Positions 21,301-29,253 of a stretch of 64,000 nt of DNA are shown piece after piece; position 1 is the first letter of the stretch, and each line of letters opens with the position of its first letter. The stretch is taken from assembly GCA_010279815.1 (NCBI GenBank), contig QEOQ01000359.1:462688-526687 (forward strand), read 5' to 3'. The notes under the pieces are model-generated. The model did not search any database. It saw only the letters and a list, made by a program, of their open reading frames with translations, and had not been told where the DNA came from. Made by a program: the position numbers and the translations under genes. The DNA comes from Brachionus plicatilis (taxonomy: Eukaryota; Rotifera; Eurotatoria; Ploima; Brachionidae).

Positions 21301-22802
21301 CAACAAAAGGTTTTTATTCGCCTTTAATACATGAATACACTATTAAATTCGGAACAGATAAAACCAAAATATTGCTCGAAAAGTTTTATAAACTATTTGA
21401 AACGAAAAAAGAACTATCTCCTTATTTGGGAGCTTTATGGGCTCGATACATATTTCATAATGATGCAAAAAATTATGAAGAAAAATCAAAAGCTGTTATG
21501 ATTTTTCGAAAAGCTATTGGCATAAAAGAAACGTTTGATTGCGAAATTATTCCATATTATGCGAAAAAATCTGATTTATTATGTTCATATGGTGATATTT
21601 TACGACATTTTACATCAGTGAAAATTAATGAAAAACTCGAATATGAAGAAATCATAAAAACAGGCGAGGAATCGTTAAAAGTTTACTGTGAAAGTCAAAA
21701 ACAAGATGAATATAATGAAATTGCTCTTATAGGAGAGTGTAAAATAAGATTCAATATTCTGTTGTATCATTTTAAGAATCGTTGTTTAAAAAATAATGAA
21801 CCAGATCCAGATATATATTTAGAAACTTTAGAATCATCCGATACAATCATAAAGGAATCGGAAACAAAAATAGGAATTCAATTTGATAAACTTGAGCGTC
21901 TCATCTACCAAAAAGATCTAAAATGGAACTCTGACTTGAATAAACTTTATTTTGATTGCAAAGTTCAGATATTAAAGTTAAGAATGAATAATGTATCGAT
22001 TTCAAATTTAATGAAATTGCCAGAGACTTATCAAATCGGTCTTAACCACCTGATGAATATGGGAAAGACTCGAGCTGATCAGGCTTCGTTTAGTAAGCTG
22101 AATAATTTTTCATCTGATATCAAAAATGATGATTTAATTGAATTAATTAAGCGCTATTATAAGCAAATTGAAACATCAACCAATTTTTTATCTACTAGTT
22201 TTAGAGATTTGCTTACTTCGTTGATTATACTGGCTAATAAAAAACACAATTACATTAAATCAAAATATGACATTAGTACTACAATTTTGTTAGCTGAGAA
22301 GTGGAAGAAAAATTTTTATTTAGAACCCGAACCGTGCTTTTTTTTAGGTAGTTTATATTTTATTAAAGGAATTGAAACAGAAGGATCTGAAAATCTGGAA
22401 TATTTTGAAAAGGCACGTGAAAATTTTAGAGCTTGCCGTAAAATGTATACAAAAATGAATCCAGCACCTAGAATGTTTAGATGGCCAGTGTTTGTAATTG
22501 GAAAAAATGGAGGTCTCTTATCTCTTTTAAGGCACGACAAAAACAAAGATAAAAATAATATTGTAAGTGATTACATGGAATTTGAAGGTGAAGTTGTACG
22601 AGATAAAAAATATGATATTGAAATGGATAAGCTTATAGTTGTTTTTAATAAATTGAAAATACAATATTTGGAAAGGAATTCATTAAATCCTGAAGATCGT
22701 CTTGAAGAGCAAGAAAAAGACCAAAAAAAGAAATTCAAATTTCATATTTTAATAAGAAGATGCGATTTATTAATGTACAAATTCAGAAGATGTGATACAT
22801 AG
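18321..22802 (+). CDS. HEPN (DZIP3-type) + SAMD9-like STAND NTPase, 1493 aa, intronless
   Basis: Probable nucleotide-dependent immune effector. Residues 1-175 match the DZIP3-type HEPN pattern: RLIRILIDLGTEVLKECF, FDITLFFLVFKHFL, and the RX4-6H nuclease-type motif R115-N116...H121 (RNACFAH). Residues 180-330 are helical/coiled. Residues 340-660 follow the region preceding the SAMD9/SAMD9L NTPase (WNIVIDL; FISSIFLLNE; a GKEIDPQTIYLNDV segment where SAMD9 proteins have the YRGG..WWNF motif). Residues 668-690 carry the family P-loop HEPGSGGTTAGRVL. ALILLIDSSD (to residue 730) is the Walker B. An acidic linker lies near 966-990, then TPR-like helices, then a possible OB-fold near 1405-1450. SAMD9 proteins restrict viruses through tRNA/RNA cleavage and translation arrest. 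This one has HEPN in place of SAM and is of similar length. The ATG is preceded by TTTTTCTATTAG, a splice acceptor. AATAAA lies at 22894-22899. Family assignment is by motif reading, not search. Confidence 0.75.
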   Translation: MSNPYSDEFQNATRLIRILIDLGTEVLKECFQKIVANKNRFILKKSYADQKEIFDDILETSKKKQNGIKLFTEQNEKLTKGDIKKFDITLFFLVFKHFLNDSNILKYIKAIKDIRNACFAHIHHVGMESSELTLLDPNEEPQNAKDFPQKGLVKKLEYAFYCLIILTESDKKRQSDNIESLRNKIKNSILKPLDSKLVESYRDKISNLMAEDRLASDLILQKIEELNLIEVGTLIEEAKKHIENDFKKLNQSLKNILKILRNQNVGLTDQMISVSDHLDEIKESVDSSRSDIIENCDQNTDLIVSKIQESENRIRDEIKIITRKKYNHCTGINLNDFRNYFYNEDNILRYFKILVLDSNNLNEEKLDLNLLTVVANFDWNIVIDLNRKESSREFFCKNPKKEYMLKDLDELEMIPDIELIFNGQRLLYISSKNIGNCEYDLINPLRKFFGKFEFKRCVSEFQFISSIFLLNETYNKCQINKLNQMNRDFQCSIHHYCKTKKLEMIHVLFDDWENIQDEIKNVIDDGIEMIEKRILETSLNQFLTNFRPESLNNENDVILPGKDFEITYKAENEKTYGAFIEVYHKNIGNLGEDEKIDEKIEQIYFEKKLSFLKGKEIDPQTIYLNDVLKKSTYHETELIKRLNNNPTSPVRRKVDREVFFKEGVSLIIDITHEPGSGGTTAGRVLLFKYRERYPCFRIKNMDHSRYLIDILNKVHIESKLALILLIDSSDMKSIARNDVEKFSQNLSSNKRIKHLILFVQRSTENPKIKLRLEDSEVEFYEKLYREFLNEKRFNDSNMLFFKSLFTFKLIRLELNSKEDLKKKGILDDLIGKFCRDLDEKGRELVLLVYFNDKFSMNTFFNKNLTSLLLDTTLKDMTEFYEKNQNNEKLNSLKFFKFRKNQGFKPLDSDLFLKMINFIYADENSFKIFIEVFLKFINNIGAGHADLIEMTRSLLTKYMSGNEKKTKTIKNSDSDADDQEISDHDDSNSIDDDQSTKGFYSPLIHEYTIKFGTDKTKILLEKFYKLFETKKELSPYLGALWARYIFHNDAKNYEEKSKAVMIFRKAIGIKETFDCEIIPYYAKKSDLLCSYGDILRHFTSVKINEKLEYEEIIKTGEESLKVYCESQKQDEYNEIALIGECKIRFNILLYHFKNRCLKNNEPDPDIYLETLESSDTIIKESETKIGIQFDKLERLIYQKDLKWNSDLNKLYFDCKVQILKLRMNNVSISNLMKLPETYQIGLNHLMNMGKTRADQASFSKLNNFSSDIKNDDLIELIKRYYKQIETSTNFLSTSFRDLLTSLIILANKKHNYIKSKYDISTTILLAEKWKKNFYLEPEPCFFLGSLYFIKGIETEGSENLEYFEKARENFRACRKMYTKMNPAPRMFRWPVFVIGKNGGLLSLLRHDKNKDKNNIVSDYMEFEGEVVRDKKYDIEMDKLIVVFNKLKIQYLERNSLNPEDRLEEQEKDQKKKFKFHILIRRCDLLMYKFRRCDT

Positions 22803-23552
22803 TACAGAACGTTTTATGTTGAACGCAGATTTCAGAAGATATTTTTAATTTTTTACTTTTGATGGAAAAATTTTACCAAACTACTTTAAAGAGAATAAAT
22901 ATTCTTTCCATAATTTTATTAAATTAAATAAATTTAAAAAAAATTTAACCAAACAATTTAATAAATCATCATCCTGATTAGCTTGATGATGAACTATCTA
23001 CTTCGTAAAATTCCTCTGGCTTTTGCATTTATGTCTTGCTATTTCATTCGTTTTTCTAGTCTTTTGAGGCTGTCCAAATATCCCTTAGCTTTTTAAATCT
23101 TGGCAATGTAAAATTTTAGTACAAAAATTACAGCACTAAAATTTTTCTTTTACAATTAGTCGAAAAAACTATTAAATTAATTTAATAAAATTTTTTTATT
23201 TTTTTTTAGAATAAACCTTGACGTCTGACTAAGAGTAAGAGTAAGTTTTGCGCTTACTAAGAGTAAGCGCAAAACTTTCATTTTATTCTTAGAATAATTT
23301 CGAATTTATTTTGCAATAAACTTAAAAAATTGTAGAGTTAAATTCGAAATTAATAAAATTAAAAATTAAACTTTAATCTAATTTTTATATTTATTCTAAG
23401 AGTAAAAATTTAATTCGATTAAAAATTTAAAATGAAATTTAAAATTAAAAAAATTCGATTTAATAGCCAAAAAAAACTGTATAAAAAACATTTATTTTTT
23501 ATTTTGCCATTTTCGTCACGAGGTAGCCTTTTTCTACCACTTTTCTTTGGGA
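22803..23552. other. 3' flank of the HEPN/NTPase gene; MITE end and hairpin
   Basis: Contains AATAAA at 22894-22899, a lone family-2 MITE end at about 23102-23150 and the hairpin at 23243-23277. There is no other gene that I can support. Confidence 0.5.
23243..23277. repeat. Perfect 15-bp hairpin, 5-nt loop
   Basis: AAGTTTTGCGCTTAC (23243-23257) is exactly complementary to 23263-23277, with loop TAAGA. It is preceded by AAGAGTAAGAGTAAG, so the arms may have arisen from a small repeat plus inversion. The GCGC core is unusual for this AT-rich DNA. Confidence 0.7.
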
Positions 23553-23758
23553 TTGTGAAGTTCGTTTCAATTCGATCATTTCAATTCAGACAAACTTGAA
23601 TAACTTTTTTACTAAAAGAGATTTTAAAGACACATATTTTCAGATTAAGCAAAGTTGCTTAAACATTAAGCATTTTACAGAACTAAATTATTCCCTATAA
23701 TAAAAGTTATTAAAATTTTTCTGAATTGAAACGATCGAATTGAAACGAACTTCACAAC
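23553..23758. mobile_element. MITE, family 4 (TTGTGAAGTTCGTTTCAATT ends)
   Basis: Inverted arms of about 38 bp: TTGTGAAGTTCGTTTCAATT...TTTCAATTCAGA on the left, and TCTGAATTGAAAC...AATTGAAACGAACTTCACAA on the right. The centre is AT-rich and non-coding. Confidence 0.75.
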
Positions 23759-23822
23759 CTCCGTTTCTTTGGTGATAATTGATTTGAACAAGTTTCGATT
23801 TTGGAAGCTATTGAAATTTGGG

Positions 23823-24391
23823 ATTTGGTTGTCAAATTGAAGTTTCAGATCAAATTTTAAGATCTAAACGATCATTTAAAATTTCAAAACTTAATTAATC
23901 TAATGATTTTAATAATTTTTAAGAAATAAATACTAAACATTACTAGACATGTTATGTCTAATAATGCTTCATTATCAAATAAACATCAAAATGGTTGATC
24001 TCTAATTTATTTGACAAAAACGGTCAATAATTTAAATAATTCAGGTTAAGTTAATTCACAAATTCAAATTTATAACTTTAATATCCATTCATTCAAACTG
24101 AAATAATTTTATTTTTCCACTTAAATAAATTTTAAACTTAAAAACAGTGAATTTTTTTGTCTTTAAAAGTAAATTTTCATTAAAATCAATTAATATTTTT
24201 AAACCTATTAAAGTTAAATAAAAAGGAACATTTTAAAATTTTAAATATGAAAATAAACTTGACATGACATGTCAAGTAATTGCTTTGGAAAAAATTTATT
24301 TTTTCTCTTTTATTAAAAAAAAATATATATTACAATTTATATTTTGATCTTTTGATCTTGATCTTAAACTTCAATTTGCCATTTGGTTTGG
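23823..24391. mobile_element. Probable inverted-repeat element, family 5
   Basis: The left end TTGGTTGTCAAATTGAAGTT and the right end AACTTCAATTTGCCATTTGG are imperfect inverted partners, with GATCAA/TTGATC words just inside each. Related ends lie at about 59938-60015 and 61675-61755. The 8.47-kb tandem duplication starts inside this element, at 24264. Confidence 0.45.
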
Positions 24392-24865
24392 TTAGTCTGA
24401 AGGTTCAATCCCCTAAGAGGGTTTCGATTAGTTCAAGATTCAAGTCTAGTCCAAGTTAGGACTTTAAAACTTTTTTCTTTTTCTTTTTAGATAATTATTT
24501 AATGTAAATAAAAAAAATGTTTTTAATAAAATTTAAAAGTCTTTGTTGTTGGTTTGTGATGACCGAATTTGCATTTGTGCTCCATTTTGGCCTTTACCGT
24601 GCTGCTATGTCATAAACTGGACTCAATATATGACTTGGACTGGTTCAATATGTTTCTACCATTGTTTGTGGTCGATTTGCTTCAGACCAACTTTTGAGAG
24701 TTGATAAGATAATGTTTAATATGTGTATTAATACTACTACTACTACTCCTCTACTAGTTAAAATTTTTATTCAAAGATTTGAATTTATTTATTAAGGATT
24801 TGCATGGATGTATTTTGGAAAGTGATTGTTCTGGTTTGTGAGAGACCAAGCTCTGCTCTAGTTAA

Positions 24866-25330
24866 TTGTTGTTGGTGGTTGTTGATGACAGTTTAACATA
24901 TGAGCCAGAATCGACAATTCCAAAACAGGATTCGAAAAAAGTAAACAAAATAAATGAAAAAGTTGTGCGTTTCATAGTTGGAACCAATCAGCCTTTGTCT
25001 TTGATACAAAAACCTTTATTTGTTGATAGGGTTGGAGAGTCAAGAGCAAGTTATAAACTACCTGGTCAAAAAATAATAGAAAGCAGACTTTTGCCACAAA
25101 AATGGTAAATAATTAAATAAATAAAAGCTTCATTTAATTTATAATTTTTGTTTATTTAGTCCTTCGAAACAAAGCAATTTATTAAAAATCGTTTAGCAAA
25201 AGCTAATAATATATCACTCACTTCGGATTTTTGGACATCGACATGTGTTGACAGTTATTTGGGTGCAACGATCCATTTCATTGATGAAGAAGTAGAACCT
25301 CACAATTTCAGTTTGTCGATGCGTTTTCTA
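24866..25330 (+). pseudogene. hAT-A transposase, N-terminal/central part
   Basis: Encodes the hAT motif KVVRFIVGTNQPLSLIQKPL, then YKLPGQKIIESRLLPQKW. After a 60-65-bp AT-rich break, in another phase, it encodes FIKNRLAKANNISLTSDFW, then TSTCVDSYLGATIHFIDEE. The family pattern is ...LT.D.WTS....Y...T.HFID... The joining phase does not fit a simple intron, and the frame then runs into hAT-B. The first residue shown is a TTG-started frame, not a real start. Dead. Confidence 0.85.
25323..25330. repeat. 8-bp target duplication of hAT-B (left)
   Basis: GTTTTCTA here and at 34764-34771 immediately flank the hAT-B ends. Eight bases is the hallmark length for hAT insertions. Confidence 0.9.
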
Positions 25331-25523
25331 CAGAGTTGGGATCAGTTATAAAAAAATCAATTTTCAGTCAGTATCAGTTTTTTGAGCATCAGTTCAGTAT
25401 CAGTCTCAGTTGATGGGTATCAGTTATCAGTTAAAAATCAGTTAATTAGAAAAATGATACAATTAGTTTATTTATTAAACAGTTTATTAAAATTAAAGTC
25501 TAATTAACATTTAAAACGGATAT

Positions 25524-25733
25524 TTACATATATTTTTTATTACATTTTAGAAACATTATATTTGAAAAATTTTTATAAGTGAATCTACTTCTATGTGGTC
25601 TCATCAAAAATGTAGACCCAGAAAAATATTTTTCGATAGATGCCGAGCTGGCTTGAATCGAATAAATATCTCCCACTAACAAAGATAAAACTTTAAAATC
25701 TCTAGACCGATTTTTCCAATAACTTAGGATATT
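25524..25733 (-). pseudogene. hAT-B transposase C-terminal dimerisation piece
   Basis: The minus strand encodes SYWKNRSRDFKVLSLLVGD, then SIQASSASIEKYFSG, then LMRPHRSRF, the signature of the hAT dimerisation domain (W......L...A......ASS...E..FS....+..R). The LTR element is inserted in the middle of this domain. The preceding residues (FENELDLYLSEINEKTECN) are on the far side of the insertion at about 34573-34645. The same piece is present in the duplicate at 33993-34202. Confidence 0.85.
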
Positions 25734-26099
25734 TGTTAGTCTAGGGAATTTGGCCTGAATACCTTTGATTAACTTCAGAGGAGATAGAGTGAAGACAAAG
25801 AACAAAATCGTGTTGAATAAACGTTTATTATTAATTTAAAGTAAATAGGAAAAAATACAAGTTCAAAAAGCTCCCCTTTTTCAGAATTACAACTTCTATT
25901 TATATTCAGTAGTTGTAACTTAAAAAGGTCATTAATCATAAAGAATCTAAATAAAGATAAGTTGTGAATTAAATCGGTCATAAAGATTTATGACGTATGA
26001 TAAATGATTCATAAAAACATAAAGATAAAATCTAGATAAGTTGTGAAAATTGATAAGGTTAATTTAAATAGTTGAAACGGTTATTTTCACACCGTAACA
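25734..26099 (-). repeat. LTR (366 bp), 3' LTR of the Ty3/gypsy element
   Basis: It begins TGTTAGTCTAGGG and ends CACACCGTAACA, with TG...CA ends and a 5-bp inverted TGTTA/TAACA. The element reads on the minus strand, so this is its 3' LTR. The adjoining purine tract on the minus strand (complement of 26103-26111, AAGGGGGGG) is the polypurine tract. TATT at 25730-25733 is the left half of the 4-bp target duplication; its partner is at 34569-34572, beyond the duplicate LTR. Confidence 0.95.
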
Positions 26100-26102
26100 T
26101 TA

Positions 26103-26111
26103 CCCCCCCTT
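26103..26111 (-). promoter_or_regulatory. Polypurine tract
   Basis: AAGGGGGGG on the minus strand, three bases from the 3' LTR. It is the expected plus-strand DNA primer of the retroelement. Confidence 0.85.
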
Positions 26112-26165
26112 GAAAATAATCATTCGTCCTCGAATGGACTAAACAAGGGTAGATTATTTATAACA

Positions 26166-27731
26166 TTAATTTATTGAAAAAATTAGCTGATTTGTGATTG
26201 AGTCCAAACTTTCTTCGCTAATTTCTTGATTTTGAATATTGGGCTCAACATTTATTTTTTCTTTTGACATTGTAATCATTTCTATTTGTTCATTGGCACC
26301 ATTCTTTTGATTTTCTCTAAATTCAGATTTTCGCTGTTCTTCTAATTTATTTTTCTCTGAGTTTAATGTCAAGTATTGGAAACATTTGACACAGAAATTG
26401 CATCCTAGGAATAAAAGAAGTAATATGAAAATACTAGTAAAGACTAACACAATAATTCCAAATGTTTTCGTAAAAATCAAATTTAAACTATTCTTTATTT
26501 CCATTCTTGTTTCGATGACGTTCGCTTTGATATTAGAAGTGTCTGACGAATGTGAATACCAAGTACCCGCCGACATTTCATGATTTACTTTTTCTTGAAA
26601 CGTTGATAGAAGATCTATTCCATCAAGCAATAGAGGATTATGATGAACGTTTAATTCTTTTATCTTATTTCCCAAGTAATCAAAATTAAAAAAATGAATT
26701 TTTGAATTAGGTACAACACTAGATTGAAAATTTTTTCTAACAATAGTGTAGTTTTGGTTTACCAATTGTATATATTGTATGACTCTATTACAATGTACAA
26801 GATTAGATACTTGCCTAATAATATTGTTATAAGTTAAAAATCCTGTTTTTGACGAATTCTTTATATTAAAAACAATAGGTTGATCTGTAAAGCACTGCGA
26901 AGTATTCTCATTGCGTGTATCCGTCAAAATTTCTATTTCGCTTACAGACAAACAGTCCGCTTTATAAATTGTACCCATAGTAGTGTAGAAGGTAATTGAA
27001 CTTCCATCTTTAAGAAAATGTGTAAGATATTTGTCTTCATTTTTTGAAAAAAGGCTAAGTGTCGATTTAAAATTTAAACATTCATTAAAAAGTATTTCAT
27101 TTTTTTGTTTTATATCTTCGAAAACTCTATAGCCATTGTCAGCAAGTAACAATTCTTTCATTTCTTCTACATTTGAACTCTGAGGTACTTTGTTATTTAT
27201 ATCTTGGTTAGTTTTTCTACTTAGATAAATTCCTTCAACTGTTGTTAAGACTGAGACATTACAAATTATTTGAATTCCGGAAGCTTGAACTGCTAAATGT
27301 GATTCACTTATTAAAATATCACTATCTTTATCATATTTGAAGTCTTCCAAAGTGATTTTGTATAGTGGGCATTCGTGATAAATAGCTTTATCCCATATTA
27401 TAATGGGATCATGAAGATAACAAAAAAGATCTTTAGCTTGACATTTTAAACCAAATAAATGATCAAATTGATTTTTAGCTGTTATTAATTTTGATGAGAA
27501 AGAACAAGAAAATGTTTCGCTTTTTCTTTCATTTAACCATGAAAATGTTGCTTTTGGATTAGCAGAATAGGTACAATATTCAGCATCACAATTCATACGC
27601 GATTCTCTGCATTTTTTAGTAATAACCATTATCTTGCATTCATCGTTAGTTAGTTTTACAGGTTCTGTTCTGAGCGATTCAAATTTTTCACCCCAAAACG
27701 ACATTGATGTAACTAAAATGTGTTTTTTCAT
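26166..27731 (-). CDS. env: Retroelement envelope-like glycoprotein (env), 521 aa, intact frame
   Basis: Begins at the ATG at 27731, overlapping the pol stop codon by one base, and runs uninterrupted to 26166. The N-terminus is only weakly hydrophobic. The ectodomain is Cys-rich, with about a dozen Cys in the first 250 residues. A strong membrane helix lies at about residues 421-443, followed by a tail of about 78 residues that is rich in Lys/Glu. Position after pol, single transmembrane anchor and Cys content support an envelope protein, as in errantivirus-type Ty3 elements. I cannot assign the viral lineage it came from. It is the only long frame in this element without a break. Confidence 0.75.
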   Translation of the reverse strand: MKKHILVTSMSFWGEKFESLRTEPVKLTNDECKIMVITKKCRESRMNCDAEYCTYSANPKATFSWLNERKSETFSCSFSSKLITAKNQFDHLFGLKCQAKDLFCYLHDPIIIWDKAIYHECPLYKITLEDFKYDKDSDILISESHLAVQASGIQIICNVSVLTTVEGIYLSRKTNQDINNKVPQSSNVEEMKELLLADNGYRVFEDIKQKNEILFNECLNFKSTLSLFSKNEDKYLTHFLKDGSSITFYTTMGTIYKADCLSVSEIEILTDTRNENTSQCFTDQPIVFNIKNSSKTGFLTYNNIIRQVSNLVHCNRVIQYIQLVNQNYTIVRKNFQSSVVPNSKIHFFNFDYLGNKIKELNVHHNPLLLDGIDLLSTFQEKVNHEMSAGTWYSHSSDTSNIKANVIETRMEIKNSLNLIFTKTFGIIVLVFTSIFILLLLFLGCNFCVKCFQYLTLNSEKNKLEEQRKSEFRENQKNGANEQIEMITMSKEKINVEPNIQNQEISEESLDSITNQLIFSIN

Positions 27732-28606
27732 CAAGCAATGATAACCATTTGTTCCATTTTTCCTAAAACATTTAGTTTTATTTTCGAACTGACAACATTT
27801 TGGTTAGATTTCAATTCAAAATACTTATTCAATATGTGATTCGTATTTTTGAGTTTAGTTTTACAAAGTGAATTTAGATCAACAATCTTTCTATGATAAG
27901 AATGCGAACAAAACATAAAACTCTCTACTGGAAGAGACGAATCGTCTTCCACCAATTTAATTTTATGTCTCGGATAAGAGTCCTTTAAAGTTTCGTTAAG
28001 AGCATTCTTAATAATATAATTACTACGTTTGGTGTGACCTGATACTTTATATGGTCCCTTGAACCTTGGTTCTAATTTATTAAGAAGTCCTTCGCATTTT
28101 AAGAATACAGTTTTTCCAATGTCAATTCGTTTCTCAACAATATTAGTAGATTTATTTTGTGTTTTAATTTGACGTTCTTGAAATGCTTTTAAATTTTTTA
28201 GCGCTAACGGACGTGTACTTTCAAATAGTTGTTTAATTTCTTTACTTCTTTCCAAGATAGCATTTGAATCTTCTTTTTCATTTGAATAATCATTAAATGG
28301 GATCATACACCTTCCGAACATTAGTTCAAAAGGTGTGTGACCCGTAGCCGAATGAACTCTCGATTGGTTTGCAATTAAAACAAACGGTAGGAACTTATGC
28401 CAGTTATTGATATTGGCTTCAGCATGTTTTCTTAAACAATTTGCTAAAGTCTGATTAAAACTTTCTGTTATCCCATTAGTTCTTGGATTATAAGCTGAGG
28501 TTGTGATATGTTTAAAACCTAAATTTGTTTTTAAACTTTCTAATACATTGTTACAAAATTGATGGTATTTTACAATTTCTTTGTTATTCGATTGCAAACA
28601 GTGCAC
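27731..28606 (-). pseudogene. pol: Integrase C-terminal half (pol, third frame)
   Basis: Contains the integrase segment around the third catalytic residue (YNPRTNGITESFNQTL, Glu of the DDE triad), the family ANQSRVHSATGHTPFELMFG block and a C-terminal chromodomain-like/GPF region (RFKGPYKVSGH). The zinc-finger end of the preceding frame joins almost directly to the segment just before this Glu. Roughly 90-100 residues holding both catalytic Asp are therefore missing. It ends at TGA, overlapping the env ATG. Confidence 0.85.
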
Positions 28607-29253
28607 TTTTTTACAAATTTTTTTATATCATCAAATATATTTTTCCAATAAAATGTGCTTTTCAGTCTCTGATATGTGGATTCAGTTTGAAAGTGTCCAA
28701 AATTGTGTGCCTTTTCAATAATTTCTGCCCGCAATTCTGGCTTAGTTACTTCTAAATATTTTCCAGTTTTATGGATAAAAAGTTTATTGTTTTCAAAACG
28801 ATAATTTTTTGCCAAATTTTGAATATTTGTTGCTAATTTTTTTGAAATACCTGGTACAAGCTTTCCAAATTGGATGAAGTGGATTAAGTTGGGATTTTCC
28901 CACACGTCTAATTTAATTTTATCATTTAAAACTTGTGTTGTTGTCAAACAAATCACAAAGTCAATTACAGGTCTACTGATTGCATCCACATTTCCATGTT
29001 CAGAGCCTTTTCCATAAACAACGTCAAAGTCGTACTCCTGAAGAAATATTGACCATCGGGTTAATTTTCTTGTCATTTTTTTAATGTTCTTAAGCCATAC
29101 AAGCGCAGAGTGGTCTGTTATAACTGTAAATTTTATTCCATACAGGTACTTTCTGAATTGTGTTATACCATAGATAACAGCTAAGCATTCTTTTTCTGAA
29201 ATACCGTATTTTATTTCTGTTTTTGAGAGTGTTCGTGAAGCACAAGCAACCAT
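28570..29253 (-). pseudogene. pol: RNase H and integrase zinc-finger part (pol, second frame)
   Basis: The frame change from the RT part falls at about 29211-29253. This part encodes the rest of RNase H (TLSKTEIKYGISEKECLAVI, ITDHSALVWL, a LTRWSIFLQEYDF block) and the integrase H2C2 zinc finger (HNFGHFQTESTYQRLK ... CTVCNR). It ends at TAA where the next frame takes over. Confidence 0.9.

Larger units (their letters stand above)
24264..26099. repeat. First copy of a 1,836-bp direct duplication
   Basis: Repeated at 32733-34568 with a constant offset of 8,469 bp. By eye I find only two differences (at about 25444 and 26060). It contains the hAT-A 5' coding part, the left part of hAT-B and a complete LTR. 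Confidence 0.95.

Noticed and set aside
18321..22802. Bacterial contamination or a bacterial defence operon as the source of the NTPase gene
   Set aside because: Base composition matches the AT-rich neighbours, a splice acceptor and eukaryotic poly(A) signal flank it, and no bacterial gene or ribosome-binding site is nearby. The HEPN and NTPase variants are the animal-type ones.
22970..23090. Possible minus-strand terminal exon (KPEEFYEVDSSSS)
   Set aside because: The open stretch is very short and frames change every 20-30 codons. Indistinguishable from chance.
24385..24425. GGTTCAATCCCC word resembling a Pol III B box
   Set aside because: The spacing to any A-box-like word is too short and there is no cloverleaf. 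Treated as chance within transposon DNA.
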